Positions 27,831-38,751 of a stretch of 64,000 bases of DNA are shown piece after piece. Source of the stretch: Martelella sp. AD-3 (lineage in GTDB: Bacteria > Pseudomonadota > Alphaproteobacteria > Rhizobiales > Rhizobiaceae). The position numbers and the translations under genes are program-made. How positions within the stretch are numbered: position 1 is the stretch's first letter; every line of letters starts with the position of its first letter. The notes under the pieces were generated by a model. That model did not search any database and was not told where the DNA came from. It worked only from the letters and a program-made list of their open reading frames with translations. Location of the stretch: the NCBI RefSeq assembly GCF_001578105.1, contig NZ_CP014275.1, positions 2,976,001 to 3,040,000 of the forward strand, in the 5' to 3' direction.

Positions 27831-28304
27831 TTATGCGATAATGCCGGCCGTTTCCGCGCCGAGCGCTTTCACCGCATCTGCCGGCGCGAGCTTCACCTGA
27901 AGGCCGCGCTGGCCGCCATTCATGATCACGTAGGGGTGGCCAAGGGCGGCAGCTTCAAAGACCACCGGCACGCGCTTTCTCTGGCCGAAGGGCGAGATGC
28001 CGCCGACGTGATAGCCGGAAAGCCGCTCCGCCGCCGGCACATCCAGCATATGCGCATGCTTGCCCTTGAAGACGGCGGCAAGCTTCTTCATCGAGACTTC
28101 GGCATTGGACGGCAGAACGGCGCAGACCGGCTTGCCGTCGACCTCGGCCATCAGCGTTTTCAAAACGCGTTCCGCCGGCTCGCCAATGGCCTCTGCCGCC
28201 TGCAGCCCCACCTTGAAGGCGTTCGGGTCATAGTCATATTGCTGGATCGTGTAGGTTACACCGGCCTTGTCGAGAAACCGGGTCGCCTGCGTGGTTTTCG
28301 CCAT
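27831..28304 (-). CDS. ybaK: Cys-tRNA(Pro)/Cys-tRNA deacylase YbaK/EbsC
   Basis: 157 residues. YbaK-type editing domain: VGLQAAEAIGEPAERVLKTLMAEVDGKPVCAVLPSNAEVSMKKLA with the catalytic Lys in RVLKTL, and GYHVGGISPFGQRKRVPVVFEAAAL. It hydrolyses mischarged Cys-tRNA(Pro) in trans. It converges with the secreted paralogues 3 bp away and follows the ArsC-like gene by 4 bp, so the two are probably co-transcribed. Confidence 0.95.
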   Translation of the reverse strand: MAKTTQATRFLDKAGVTYTIQQYDYDPNAFKVGLQAAEAIGEPAERVLKTLMAEVDGKPVCAVLPSNAEVSMKKLAAVFKGKHAHMLDVPAAERLSGYHVGGISPFGQRKRVPVVFEAAALGHPYVIMNGGQRGLQVKLAPADAVKALGAETAGIIA

Positions 28305-28308
28305 CGGC

Positions 28309-28662
28309 TCAGTCCTTGCCGAAAAACGCCGCGTAATCGTCAGGCTTGAAACCGACGATCAGCCGGTCGTCATCCTCCAGCACCGGGCGCTTTATCATCG
28401 ATGGGTTTGCGAGCATCAGCGCGATCGCCTTGTCCCGGTCGAGACCCTGCTTTTCGGCGTCGTCCAGCTTGCGGAAGGTCATGCCGGCGCGGTTCAGCAC
28501 CTTTTCCCAGCCCGCCGCATCGCACCAGCGTTCCAGATGCGCGCGATCGATGCCGGCCTTCTTGTAGTCGTGGAACGCATAGGCGACGTCGTGCGCGTCA
28601 AGCCAGGTCCAGGCCTTCTTCATCGTGTCGCAGTTTTTAATGCCGTAAAGCGTCGTCGCCAT
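28309..28662 (-). CDS. ArsC/Spx-family reductase-like protein (YffB type)
   Basis: 117 residues with the thioredoxin-like ArsC fold: TTLYGIKNCDTMKKAWTWLDAH (a single Cys as in YffB) and MIKRPVLEDDDRLIVGFKPDDY (RP motif). YffB proteins bind glutathione and lack proven arsenate reductase activity. It is directly upstream of ybaK, a pairing often seen in alphaproteobacteria. Confidence 0.88.
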   Translation of the reverse strand: MATTLYGIKNCDTMKKAWTWLDAHDVAYAFHDYKKAGIDRAHLERWCDAAGWEKVLNRAGMTFRKLDDAEKQGLDRDKAIALMLANPSMIKRPVLEDDDRLIVGFKPDDYAAFFGKD

Positions 28663-28676
28663 GGCCTCGATCTTTC

Positions 28677-28708
28677 AAAAAAGGCAGGCGGTCTTTGAGG
28701 CCGCCTGC
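28677..28708 (-). terminator. Rho-independent terminator of the Gfo/Idh/MocA gene
   Basis: On the minus strand GCAGGCGG pairs with CCGCCTGC (arms 28701-28708 and 28684-28691) and is followed by TTTTTT (28682-28677). It is about 30 bp after the oxidoreductase stop and just before the ArsC-like gene. Confidence 0.9.
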
Positions 28709-28736
28709 GATCCAGTAATAATCCGCCCGTCAGCGA

Positions 28737-29726
28737 TCAGACCGTTTCCCAGCCGCCGTCCAGCTTGCCGGCGCGGTAGATCGCGTCGATCACCCGCTGG
28801 TTCTTCACCGAATCCTCCAGCGTGAACACCTCGACATCACCGCCGGCGGCAGCCTTCGAAAAGGCCTCGACCTCGCGGACATATTGCCGGCTGTCCTGAA
28901 AACGGAACGCCTGGGTCTCGGAGTGGCTCTGGTTGGAGAGCAGCACCGTTTCCTCGCCCCAGCGGTTGGCGTTGAAGGGGGAGACCACCTCGATCAGACC
29001 CTTGGTGCCGTGGAAGGCCATGGTCTGGCGGTTGGCGAGCTGGGTGGAGACGTAGAAGCTCATCTCGAAGCCCGGGAACTCCGCCTTGACGGAGGCATAG
29101 ATATCCGTGCCGAATTCGCTGTCATAGCGCACCGTCGCCTGCAGCCGTTCGGGTTCCGCGCCGGTGACAAAACGGGCCGTCACCGTCGGATAGACGCCGA
29201 TATCCGGCAGGCCGCCGCCCCCGAGTTCCGGGATATTGCGCATATTGGTCGCATCGCGCAGGAAATAGGAAAACGCCCCCTGCACATGCTGCAGCTCGCC
29301 GATCGCGCCGTCGGCCAGAAGCGCGCGGACCTTGGTCCAGACCGGCGCATAGGTGACCATGAAGGCCTCGCTGATCAGCACCTTGTTGCGGTCGCGCGCG
29401 GCGATCACCGGTTCGATGTCCCCGGCCTTCAGCGCCAGCGGCTTTTCCACCAGGACATGTTTTCCGGCGTCCGCCGCCTTGATCGCCCATTCCACATGCT
29501 GGGAGGTCGGCAGCGGGATATAGACCGCGTCGATCGTATCGCTCGCCAGCATCTCCTCGTAGGAGGCGAAGGCATGCGGCGCGCCGAAACGGGTCGCCAT
29601 CGCCTGCGCCCGCTCCAGATCGCGGCTGGCAACGGCCGCAAGCACCGCATTTTCCGCGTCGACGATTGCCGGCACCACGAGTTCGCGACCGATCTTGGCG
29701 GTCGAGACTATACCAAAACGCAACAT
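28737..29726 (-). CDS. Gfo/Idh/MocA-family NAD(P)-dependent oxidoreductase
   Basis: 329 residues. N-terminal Rossmann domain: [48 protein letters not shown] and [33 protein letters not shown], which includes the catalytic EKPxA lysine motif. The C-terminal GFO_IDH_MocA_C domain has [21 protein letters not shown]. It probably oxidises or reduces a sugar or inositol-like polyol. It is monocistronic with a terminator behind it. The substrate is unknown. Confidence 0.92.
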   Translation of the reverse strand: MLRFGIVSTAKIGRELVVPAIVDAENAVLAAVASRDLERAQAMATRFGAPHAFASYEEMLASDTIDAVYIPLPTSQHVEWAIKAADAGKHVLVEKPLALKAGDIEPVIAARDRNKVLISEAFMVTYAPVWTKVRALLADGAIGELQHVQGAFSYFLRDATNMRNIPELGGGGLPDIGVYPTVTARFVTGAEPERLQATVRYDSEFGTDIYASVKAEFPGFEMSFYVSTQLANRQTMAFHGTKGLIEVVSPFNANRWGEETVLLSNQSHSETQAFRFQDSRQYVREVEAFSKAAAGGDVEVFTLEDSVKNQRVIDAIYRAGKLDGGWETV

Positions 29727-29895
29727 GGGGAATCCTCACCTGTTATTTCGGCGGCCAGCATAGGAACCGGCAGGCGGGTGTGCAAGCGGCTCGATAGCCA
29801 GTTCACGGCCTCGCCCGCCCGTGGGCTCCATTGCCATGCGGGGACGGGCAACCTACGTTAGGAACAGCGACGTCACCAGCACCCGGGAGAAGAAC

Positions 29896-30846
29896 ATGCA
29901 CATGCGAAGACTTGGCAGAACGGATATCGACATCGCACCTGTCGTCTTCGGCGGCAATGTGTTCGGCTGGACGGCGGATGAACAGACCTCCTTCGCGCTG
30001 CTGGACCGTTTCGTCGGCGCGGGCTTCAATGCCATCGACACGGCGGACGTCTATTCCGCATGGGCCGAGGGCAACAAGGGCGGCGAGTCGGAGACAATCA
30101 TCGGCAACTGGCTGAAGCGCGGCGGCGTGAAGCGCGAAGACGTCGTCATCATTACCAAGGTGGGCTCGGAAATGGGACCCGGCATGAAGGGCCTGAAGGA
30201 AGGCTGGATCATGCAGGCCGTCGAAGATTCGCTGCAACGACTGCGGACCGACTATCTCGACGTCTATCTCGCGCACTGGCCGGATCCCGAGACCGAGTAT
30301 GAGGAGACGATCGCTGCCTTTACCAAATTGCGCGAGCAGGGCAAGGTCCGCGCCATCGGCGCGTCGAACCTTGACGCGGCGCAGCTTGAGGAGGCGCTCA
30401 GGGTCGCCGAACATACCGGCAGGGCGCGCTATGACGTGCTGCAGCCGGAATACAATCTCTACGCCCGCTCCGGCTTCGAGGGCGCGCTGGCGGAACTCTG
30501 CGTCGAGCACGATATCGGCGTGATCACCTATTTCAGCCTCGCGGCGGGCTTCCTCACCGGCAAATACAAATCCGTCGATGATGCGGAGGGCCAGGCGCGC
30601 GGCGCAAGCGTGGCGAAATATTTCGAGGATCGCGGCAGGCGTATCCTTCGGGCGCTGGAGACGGTTTCCGCCGATACCGGCGAGCATCCGGCGGCGATCG
30701 CGCTGGCCTGGCTGATGACCCGGCGCGGCGTCACCGCGCCAATCGCCAGCGCCTCGCGGCTCGATCAGATGGACACGCTCCTGCGCGCGCCGGAGATCGC
30801 GCTTTCACAGGAAGCCCTGCAACTGCTGCAGGAAGCCGGCGAATGA
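29896..30846 (+). CDS. Aldo/keto reductase
   Basis: 316 residues from ATG 29896 (GGGAGAAGAAC upstream). MRRLGRTDIDIAPVVFGGNVFGW begins the AKR barrel. The tetrad is Asp in NAIDTADVYS, Tyr in the same DVYS, Lys in VVIITKVGSEMG and His in DVYLAHWPDP. The NADP-binding end TAPIASASRLDQMD is present. It probably reduces an aldehyde or ketose. It overlaps the following acetyltransferase by ATGA and is divergent from the Gfo/Idh gene. Confidence 0.93.
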   Translation: MHMRRLGRTDIDIAPVVFGGNVFGWTADEQTSFALLDRFVGAGFNAIDTADVYSAWAEGNKGGESETIIGNWLKRGGVKREDVVIITKVGSEMGPGMKGLKEGWIMQAVEDSLQRLRTDYLDVYLAHWPDPETEYEETIAAFTKLREQGKVRAIGASNLDAAQLEEALRVAEHTGRARYDVLQPEYNLYARSGFEGALAELCVEHDIGVITYFSLAAGFLTGKYKSVDDAEGQARGASVAKYFEDRGRRILRALETVSADTGEHPAAIALAWLMTRRGVTAPIASASRLDQMDTLLRAPEIALSQEALQLLQEAGE

Positions 30847-31295
30847 GCGAGATCGTCATTCGCCGGGCGGAGGCCGGGGACAAGCAAGCCTGGCTTGGAC
30901 TGTGGCGGGGCTACCTGACCTTTTATGGCGCCGGTATCAGCGCCGAAGTGACCGAAACGACATGGTCCCGGATCATCGATCCGATCGTGCCCGTCTTTAC
31001 CCTGCTGGCAACCGCTGATGACCGGCCGGCGGGCTTTGCCACCTGCATTCTCCATCCGCGCACATGGGCAATCGAGCCCGCCTGCTATCTGGAGGACCTG
31101 TTCGTGGAGGAAAGCCAGCGCGGGCGCGGCATCGGCAGACGGCTGATCGATGACCTGATCGCGATGGGCAAGCGCGATGGCTGGACCAATCTCTACTGGC
31201 ACACCAATTCCGGCAACGAGACCGCGCGCAGGCTTTATGACCGCTATGACAGGGCCGACGATTTTGTGCGCTACCGCCTGCCACTGAAGGGTTAA
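30843..31295 (+). CDS. GNAT-family N-acetyltransferase
   Basis: 150 residues. The acetyl-CoA-binding motif A reads CYLEDLFVEESQRGRGIGRRLIDDLI (R/QxxGxG/A), followed by the WHTNSGNETARRLYDRY motif B region. Start codon overlaps the aldo/keto reductase stop (ATGA), indicating co-translation. The acceptor substrate is unknown. Confidence 0.92.
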   Translation: MSEIVIRRAEAGDKQAWLGLWRGYLTFYGAGISAEVTETTWSRIIDPIVPVFTLLATADDRPAGFATCILHPRTWAIEPACYLEDLFVEESQRGRGIGRRLIDDLIAMGKRDGWTNLYWHTNSGNETARRLYDRYDRADDFVRYRLPLKG

Positions 31296-31301
31296 GGCAG
31301 C

Positions 31302-31931
31302 TTACTTGGTGCCGTACATCCGGTCACCGGCATCGCCCAGCCCAGGAACGATATAGCCCTTCTCGTTCAGATGGCTGTCAATGGCGGCGGTGTAGACCGG
31401 CACGTCCGGATGGCTGTTGCGGAAATGCTCGATCCCCTCGGGCGCGGCCAGGAGGCAGAGGAAGCGGATATTGGAAACGCCGCGTTCCTTCAGCCGGTCG
31501 ATGGCGGCGATCGACGAATTGCCGGTCGCCAGCATCGGGTCAACGACGATCACCAGCCGCTCGCCGATATCCTCCGGCGCCTTGAAGAAATATTCGATCG
31601 CCTCCAGCGTTTCATGGTCGCGGTAGACGCCGATATGGGAAACGCGCGCAGAGGGAACGAGGTCGAGCATGCCTTCCAGCAGACCGTTGCCGGCGCGCAG
31701 GATGGAGGCGAAGACCAGCTTCTTGCCTTCCAGAACCGGCGCTTCCATCGTCGTCAGCGGCGTCTCGATCGTTTCCATGGTGAGTTCGAGATCGCGCGTC
31801 ACCTCATAGCAGAGCAGCGTCGAAATCTCGCGGAGCAGCCTGCGGAAGCCCGCCGTGGACGTGTCCTTCTGACGCATCTTCGTCAGCTTGTGTTGAACCA
31901 GGGGGTGGTCGATGACCGTTACGCCGTCCAT
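31302..31931 (-). CDS. upp: Uracil phosphoribosyltransferase
   Basis: 209 residues from ATG 31931 ([20 protein letters not shown]), the standard UPRTase start; an upstream in-frame start at 32000 is non-conserved. Diagnostic stretches are [33 protein letters not shown] and the PRPP loop [16 protein letters not shown], with the terminal [13 protein letters not shown]. It converts uracil and PRPP to UMP. It lies 114 bp downstream of add in the same direction, in a nucleoside-salvage group. Confidence 0.97.
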   Translation of the reverse strand: MDGVTVIDHPLVQHKLTKMRQKDTSTAGFRRLLREISTLLCYEVTRDLELTMETIETPLTTMEAPVLEGKKLVFASILRAGNGLLEGMLDLVPSARVSHIGVYRDHETLEAIEYFFKAPEDIGERLVIVVDPMLATGNSSIAAIDRLKERGVSNIRFLCLLAAPEGIEHFRNSHPDVPVYTAAIDSHLNEKGYIVPGLGDAGDRMYGTK

Positions 31932-32045
31932 GAGCTTCAATCCCGCTTTGATCGTGTCGTGCTGAAACCTTCTATGGCGCAAAAGCGACCGGCGCGGCAA
32001 GCACGGCGCCCGCCTGCAGGCAGAAACGCCGTTTTTTCCACTGTT

Positions 32046-33010
32046 TCAGCGTTGGAGCAGGGCAAAAAGCCGTGCGCGGGTTGCCTCATCGACAAAGGCG
32101 GCGGCAATCGCCGTTTCCGTCATGCGGCCGGTCTCGGCGGAAGAGAAGCCCATCTCGTCCTCCGCGATCGCGTATTCGCGCGCGAGCGAGGTGTCGAAGA
32201 AGGGCGGATCGTCGGAATTGAGCGTCACCCGGACGCCGGCATCAACGAGTTGACGCAAGGGATGCGAGCGAAAATCCGGATAGACCGAAAGGGCGATATT
32301 GGACCCCGGGCAGACTTCGAGCACCACACCCTCATCGGCAAGCCGCCTCACCAGTTCGGGATCTTCCACGGCCCGGACGCCGTGACCGATCCGGTCGGGC
32401 CGCACAAGATCCAGCGCGTCGCGCACGGAGTCCGGTCCGCAGACCTCGCCCGCATGGATCGTCAGCTTCAGTCCGCCGTCACGGGCGATGTCGAAGGCGC
32501 GCGCGTAATCGGCGACGCGGCCCATGCGCTCGTCGCCCGCCATGTTGAAACCGGTGAGCAGCGGAAAGCCGCAGGAAACGGCGTAGCGCGCCGCCCCCTC
32601 CACCTGTTCCGGCCCCATATGGCGTTCGCCGATCATCACCATGCGGCACTCGATCCCGGTCTTCGCCTTCGCCGCCGCAATGCCCGCCGTGATCGCCCGC
32701 ATATAGGCATCGCGGGAAAGACCTGCGGCAAGTCCCTGTTCGGGCGAGACGAAAAGCTCGGAATAGATCGCGCCATCGGCGGCAAGCGCGCCGAGATATG
32801 TCTCCGCGAGATCCGCGAAATCCTCCTCCGCCCGAAAGACATTGGCTATTGCGGCATAGCAGGCGATGAAGCTCGAAAAATCATGCCAGACATAGCGACC
32901 GTCCTTGAGCCAGGCGGAGAGATCGACGCCGTATTTTGCCGCAAGGCGCGCGGCAAGCGCCGGCGGCGTCGCGCCTTCGATATGGCAGTGGAGTTCGGCC
33001 TTTGGCGTTT

Positions 33011-33014
<4 letters not shown>
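32046..33014 (-). CDS. add: Adenosine deaminase
   Basis: 322 residues. Metal and catalytic residues: [14 protein letters not shown] (HxH), [12 protein letters not shown] (His, Glu region), [11 protein letters not shown] (His) and [11 protein letters not shown] (Asp pair). It deaminates adenosine or deoxyadenosine to inosine. Its ATG overlaps the deoB stop (ATGA), so deoB-add are translationally coupled. Confidence 0.95.
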
Positions 33015-34231
<1,217 letters not shown>

Positions 34232-34382
34232 CGGACGCTCAATCCTGCACTGACAAATCGTCTTTTCCTTCTATCGCCTGCCCTCTCGCATGGCAAACGC
34301 CCCGGCACAACGGGGAACCGGTGCGTAAATCCATGCGTTTAGAAGGTGATAACCATGTTTCTTAACGCCGAAGGAAGGCAGG

Positions 34383-34562
34383 ATGATCATGCTGACAGCC
34401 ATCGACACGATCAAGGCGAGCACTGTCATGCCCGAAAGAAGCAGCAGCAGAAAAGGCGAGACCGGAGGCCAGGCCGGCGAACTGGCGCTGATCGCCGGCG
34501 TTCTTCTGGCCGCAACCGCCCTGGTGATCTTCGCCGCTCTCCGGCTTTACCTGGTCAACTGA
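34383..34562 (+). CDS. Small single-helix membrane protein (59 aa)
   Basis: The frame from ATG 34383 has AAGGAAGG a few bases upstream. It reads MIMLTAIDTIKASTVMPERS then a Gly/Gln-rich hinge (GETGGQAG) and a 24-residue hydrophobic helix (ELALIAGVLLAATALVIFAA), ending LRLYLVN. A second ATG is at 34389. The length and the GExALIAG-like helix start recall Flp/type IVb pilins or TadE-like small proteins, but the prepilin cleavage motif is not convincing. Divergent from deoB and convergent with the hydrolase. Function unknown. Confidence 0.5.
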   Translation: MIMLTAIDTIKASTVMPERSSSRKGETGGQAGELALIAGVLLAATALVIFAALRLYLVN

Positions 34563-34568
34563 TACCCC

Positions 34569-35807
34569 TCAGACTGCAAGCCGCATCAACGCCGCCAGCA
34601 TCAGCTCCGCGCCCTTTTCGATATCCGCCCATTCGGAATATTCCTCCGGGGCATGCGAAATGCCGCTGCGGCTCGGCACGAAGATCATCGCCGAGGGGCA
34701 GAGCGCCATCATCGTCTGCGCGTCGTGGCCGGCGCCCGAAATCATCCGCCTGGCCGGAAGGCCGAGCGCCTCCGCCTCTTCTGACAAGAGATCGACCAGT
34801 CCGGCATCGAAGGCCACCGGCGCAATGACGCTCTTCTCCTCGATCGCGTGGGCAAGGCCATGCTTTCCGGCGACCGCCGCCGTCGTGCGGTAGAACAGAC
34901 GCTGCAAACCACGCATGACAGCTTCCGAGGCGTCCCGGATGATCACGGAGAAGATGGCCTCGCCCGGCACCGTATGCGGATGGTTCGGCACAAGCTCGAC
35001 CTTGCCGATCGTGATCCGGGCGATCTCCGACGGCGACTGCGCGATCATGTCCGGGATCTGCACGGCGATCTCGGCAAGGCCGGCAAAGGCATCGGCGCGC
35101 ATGTCCATGGGCGTCGTGCCGGAATGGTTGGCCGTGCCCTTCAGCGTCACCTGCAGATTGACGATCCCGGTCGCGCCTTCCGGCAGGCCGATCGCGATCC
35201 CCTCGCGCTCCAGCACCGGCCCCTGCTCGATATGAAGTTCGAGAAAGGCTTTGACGGAGCCCTTCGGCCGGGCAGCGCCGAGCACGGACATCGGATCCAG
35301 GCCTTGCGCGCGCATCGCCTCTGCCAGCAGCACGCCATCGGCATCGGCCGCACTCTCCAGCCATTCAGCCGTCACCAGTCCGGCGATTGCCTGCGAGCCC
35401 AGCATGCCGCCGAAACGACCTTCCTCCTCCGAGGTCGCCACAACCTCGATCGGGATGGCGGGCTGAACGCCGGCCTCCTTCATCGCCCGCACGCATTCCA
35501 GCGCGACGGCAACGCCCAGCGCCCCGTCGAAGGCGCCGCCGTCAACGACGGTATCAAGATGCGAGCCGACCATGATCGAAGGGCCGTCCGCCCCCCCGAA
35601 ACGCCCGAAAACCGAGTTCGCGCCGTCGCGCGTCACCGCCAGCCCATCGGCCTCCATTTCCTTCGCGAACCAGTCGCGCACCGCCATGTCGGCATCGGAG
35701 AAACCCGGCCGATTGTAGCCGGCACCGGGCTTTCCGGCGCCGAAACGGTTGATGCCGTCGAGAAGGGCCCTGAGCCGCCCGGGATTGATCTTCGGTTTGC
35801 TGTTCAT
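34569..35807 (-). CDS. M20-type Zn-dependent amidase (hydantoinase/carbamoylase family)
   Basis: 412 residues. Bimetal ligands: GSHLDTVVDGGAFDGALGV (His, Asp), SEEEGRFGG (Glu-Glu) and HIEQGPVLE; the substrate-binding NHSGTTPMDMRADA and the C-terminal ISGAGHDAQTMMALCP (His ligand) are all present. The family hydrolyses allantoate, ureidoglycine, beta-ureidopropionate or N-carbamoyl-L-amino acids, releasing ammonia and CO2. It is divergent from an ABC-transporter operon that ends in an acetamidase-like gene, so a link to amide or ureide nitrogen is inferred. The exact substrate is open. Confidence 0.9.
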   Translation of the reverse strand: MNSKPKINPGRLRALLDGINRFGAGKPGAGYNRPGFSDADMAVRDWFAKEMEADGLAVTRDGANSVFGRFGGADGPSIMVGSHLDTVVDGGAFDGALGVAVALECVRAMKEAGVQPAIPIEVVATSEEEGRFGGMLGSQAIAGLVTAEWLESAADADGVLLAEAMRAQGLDPMSVLGAARPKGSVKAFLELHIEQGPVLEREGIAIGLPEGATGIVNLQVTLKGTANHSGTTPMDMRADAFAGLAEIAVQIPDMIAQSPSEIARITIGKVELVPNHPHTVPGEAIFSVIIRDASEAVMRGLQRLFYRTTAAVAGKHGLAHAIEEKSVIAPVAFDAGLVDLLSEEAEALGLPARRMISGAGHDAQTMMALCPSAMIFVPSRSGISHAPEEYSEWADIEKGAELMLAALMRLAV

Positions 35808-35857
35808 CGCTGCCGGCCTCCCCTTGTTATCTGCCGCAAGGCGGCTTTCCCATCGGA

Positions 35858-36097
35858 TAATTTATTATGATAATTTCCGACAACCCGCAAATCGCGGCGG
35901 CGCCTCCGCTCTGCCCGAAAGAACGACGGAGCCGCAGGCGCGCGACTTTCACAGGGCGCACTGACAGCGCCGGCAAGCGGCGTGACGTCATTTTCGCCTA
36001 GACTGAAATCACGACTAAGTTTTTGATTTTTCTTTATCATTTTCCGCGGAGAATGGACAGGGTTGTAATTTATTATGATCAATCCTTGTAAATTACA
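35858..36097. promoter_or_regulatory. Divergent regulatory region with duplicated TAATTTATTATGAT and TGTAAATTACA palindrome
   Basis: TAATTTATTATGAT occurs at 35858-35871, 51 bp before the hydrolase start on one side, and at 36066-36079, 67 bp before the transporter gene on the other. A perfect dyad TGTAA-A-TTACA is at 36087-36097. These AT-rich elements stand out in GC-rich DNA. They are candidate operators for the GntR/FCD regulator encoded in the operon (41670), whose family binds GT...AC dyads. The rest of the 335-bp gap shows no gene. Confidence 0.5.
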
Positions 36098-36145
36098 GAA
36101 TTTTCATAATTAATTAACGAAATACCAACAGAGGAGAACCGATTG

Positions 36146-37705
36146 ATGAAACGCCTTCTCGCAGCCGCGCTGGCTGCCGCGTCGCTGGCTTTCGGGGCGC
36201 CTGCCATCGCGCAGACTCCGCCCAATGTTCTGGTGGTCGGCCAGATTGCCGAGCCGAAATCGCTCGACCCCGCGGTCGACACGGCCGTCAATGACTTCCG
36301 CATTCTGGTGAACATGTATGACGGTCTTGTGCGCTACAAGGACGGAACGCTCGAGGTCGAGCCGGCTCTTGCGAAGAGCTGGGACATCTCAGAAGACGGA
36401 AAGACCTACACCTTCAAGCTGCGCGAAGGCGTGGCCTTCCATGACGGTTCGCCCTTCAATGCCGAGGCCGTGAAGTTCAATTTCGACCGCATGCTCGACG
36501 AGAACCATCCCTATTACGACACCGGGCCGTTCCCGCTGTCCTTCTTCTTTTCATCCGTCGACACGGTCGATGTGGTCGACGACCTGACGGTAAGGTTCAC
36601 GCTCACCGAGCCCTACGCCCCCTTCCTGTCGAACCTCGCCTATCCGACAGGCCTGATCGTATCGCCGGCGGCGGTTGAGGAATATGGCGCCGATTTCGGC
36701 CGCCACCCCTCCGGCACGGGCGCCTTCAAGTTCGAGGAATGGAACCCCAATTCCAGCGTTGTCGTCTCCAGAAACGCCGATTACTGGGACGGCGCGCCGC
36801 CGCTTGAGGCGGTGGTCTTCCGCCCCGTCACGGACGCTAATACCCGCGTTGCCGAAATGATGTCGGGCGGGCTCGACGTGATGGTCGAGGTGCCGCCGGA
36901 TGCCCTGTCGCAGTTCTCCGACAGCGACCGCTACAAGGTCTATGAGCAGGCCGGGCCGCATGTCTGGTTCCTGATCCTGAACCTCAAGGACGGTGTCTTC
37001 GCCGACAAGAAGATCCGCCAGGCCGTCAACTACGCCATCAACAAGGAAGCAATCGTCAACGACATCCTGCAGGGCACCGCCGACGTGGCTGCCGGCCCGA
37101 CGCCGCCGGCCTTCGCCTGGGCCTATGACGACAGCCTGTCGCCCTATCCTTACGATCCGGAGAAGGCCAAATCGCTGCTCGAAGAGGCCGGTTATGACGG
37201 CTCGGAGCTGACCTTCTACGTCACCGAGGGCGGTTCGGGCATGCTGGAACCGCAGGCCATGGCCACCCAGATCCAGGCCGATCTCGAAGCCGTCGGGATG
37301 CCGGTCAAGATCGAGACCTATGAGTGGAACACCTTCCTCGGCAAGGTGAACCCCGGCCTCGAAGGCAAGGCCGACATGGCGGAAATGGCATGGATGACCA
37401 ACGACCCGGACACCCTGCCCTTCCTGGCGCTCAGGACCGATGCCTTCCCCGACAAGGGCGGCTTTAACTCGGGCTACTACTCCAATCCGGAGGTCGACAA
37501 ACTGCTCGAGGAAGCCCGCACGGCCACTGATCAGGCCAGACGCGCCGAGCTCTACAAAGAGATGCAGGCGATCGTGCAGGACGACGCGCCCTGGGCCTTC
37601 ATCGCCAACTGGAAACAGAACGCCGTGACCAAGGCGAGCGTGGAAAACTTCAAGCTCCAGCCGTCGTTCTTCCTGCTGTTGCAGAAGGTGGCAAAGCCGA
37701 ACTGA
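36146..37705 (+). CDS. ABC transporter substrate-binding protein, family 5 (peptide/opine type)
   Basis: 519 residues from ATG 36146, with GAGGAG upstream; an in-frame TTG precedes it. A signal peptide (KRLLAAALAAASLAFGAPAIA) leads the SBP_bac_5 fold: EPKSLDPAVDTAVNDF, LAKSWDISEDGKTYTFKLREGVAFHDGSPFNAEAVKF and the C-terminal ELYKEMQAIVQDDAPWAFIANW. It captures a peptide-like or amide solute in the periplasm for the permeases downstream. The ligand is unknown. Confidence 0.94.
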   Translation: MKRLLAAALAAASLAFGAPAIAQTPPNVLVVGQIAEPKSLDPAVDTAVNDFRILVNMYDGLVRYKDGTLEVEPALAKSWDISEDGKTYTFKLREGVAFHDGSPFNAEAVKFNFDRMLDENHPYYDTGPFPLSFFFSSVDTVDVVDDLTVRFTLTEPYAPFLSNLAYPTGLIVSPAAVEEYGADFGRHPSGTGAFKFEEWNPNSSVVVSRNADYWDGAPPLEAVVFRPVTDANTRVAEMMSGGLDVMVEVPPDALSQFSDSDRYKVYEQAGPHVWFLILNLKDGVFADKKIRQAVNYAINKEAIVNDILQGTADVAAGPTPPAFAWAYDDSLSPYPYDPEKAKSLLEEAGYDGSELTFYVTEGGSGMLEPQAMATQIQADLEAVGMPVKIETYEWNTFLGKVNPGLEGKADMAEMAWMTNDPDTLPFLALRTDAFPDKGGFNSGYYSNPEVDKLLEEARTATDQARRAELYKEMQAIVQDDAPWAFIANWKQNAVTKASVENFKLQPSFFLLLQKVAKPN

Positions 37706-37727
37706 GCGGGGCCGCATAGCCTCCACC

Positions 37728-37752
37728 AATCTCCCCCCTTGAGGGGGAGATT
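37728..37752. repeat. CTCCCC palindromic mosaic repeat, half copy
   Basis: A single palindrome AATCTCCCCCC-TTGAGGGGGAGATT lies between the binding-protein gene and its permease gene. It matches the outer arm of the longer mosaic repeats elsewhere in the window. In this position it may form an mRNA hairpin that keeps the binding-protein message more abundant than the permease message. Confidence 0.8.
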
Positions 37753-37806
37753 GACAAGAAGACGGCAGGCGCTTTGCACGGCTTCCCACCCAACGGAGAA
37801 CACGCC

Positions 37807-38751
37807 ATGGCCCATTATATCCTCAGGCGGCTGCTGACCGTCATTCCGGTGCTTCTGGGACTGACCGTGATCGTGTTCGCGATCATGGCGATGATCCCCG
37901 GCGATCCGGCCACGGCAATCCTCGGCTCCTACGCCACGCCGGAAAATGTCGACCGCATCAACCGCGCGCTCGGCCTCGACAAGCCGCTGGTGCAGCAATA
38001 TTTCATCTGGCTCGGCAATATTCTCCAGGGCGATTTCGGCCGTTCCTACACGCAGAACCGGCCGGTGATCGATATCATCACCGAGCGTTTCGGCAATACG
38101 CTGATCCTCGCCGGCACCTCGCTGGTGCTCTGTTCCATCCTCGGCCTTCTGGCCGGCATCGTTTCGGCGGTGCGACAGTATGGCCTCACCGACAAGCTGG
38201 TCACCTTCTTCGTGTTGATCGGCATTTCGGTCCCCTCCTTCTGGCTTGGCCTGCTCCTGATCCTGCTTTTCGCCGTCAAACTGCAATGGCTGCCGGCAAG
38301 CGGCATGTATGCGATCTATGGCGGCGGCGGCCCGATCGATCTGCTGAAACATCTCATCCTCCCGGCCTTCACCCTGTCCGTGGTGGCAACCGGCGTCGTC
38401 GCCCGGCTGACGCGCACATCGATGCTGGAAGTGCTCCGGCAGGACTATATCCGCACCGCCCGCGCCAAGGGGCTGAAGGAACGCCGGGTGATCATGCGCC
38501 ACGCCTTCAAGGCGGCGCTCGTCTCCGTCATTCCAGTCCTCGGCATCCAGGCCGGCTTCGTGCTCGGCGGCGCGGTCTATATCGAGACCGTGTTCCAGTG
38601 GCCCGGCATCGGTTCCATGCTGGTGACCGCGATATCCACCCGCGACCTGCTGACGGTCCAGGGGGGCGTCCTGATCGTCGCAGCCGCCTATGTGCTGTTC
38701 AATCTGGCCGCCGATGTCGTCCAGACCATGCTTGACCCGAGGTTGCGCTGA
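37807..38751 (+). CDS. ABC transporter permease (DppB/OppB type)
   Basis: 314 residues from ATG 37807 (GGAGAACACGCC upstream). MAHYILRRLLTVIPVLLGLTVIVF is the usual first helix, followed by MIPGDPATAILG and the BPD_transp_1 EAA loop (RTARAKGLKERRVIMRHAFKAAL). Six transmembrane helices. Its stop overlaps the next gene by one base of ATGA-type coupling. Confidence 0.95.
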   Translation: MAHYILRRLLTVIPVLLGLTVIVFAIMAMIPGDPATAILGSYATPENVDRINRALGLDKPLVQQYFIWLGNILQGDFGRSYTQNRPVIDIITERFGNTLILAGTSLVLCSILGLLAGIVSAVRQYGLTDKLVTFFVLIGISVPSFWLGLLLILLFAVKLQWLPASGMYAIYGGGGPIDLLKHLILPAFTLSVVATGVVARLTRTSMLEVLRQDYIRTARAKGLKERRVIMRHAFKAALVSVIPVLGIQAGFVLGGAVYIETVFQWPGIGSMLVTAISTRDLLTVQGGVLIVAAAYVLFNLAADVVQTMLDPRLR

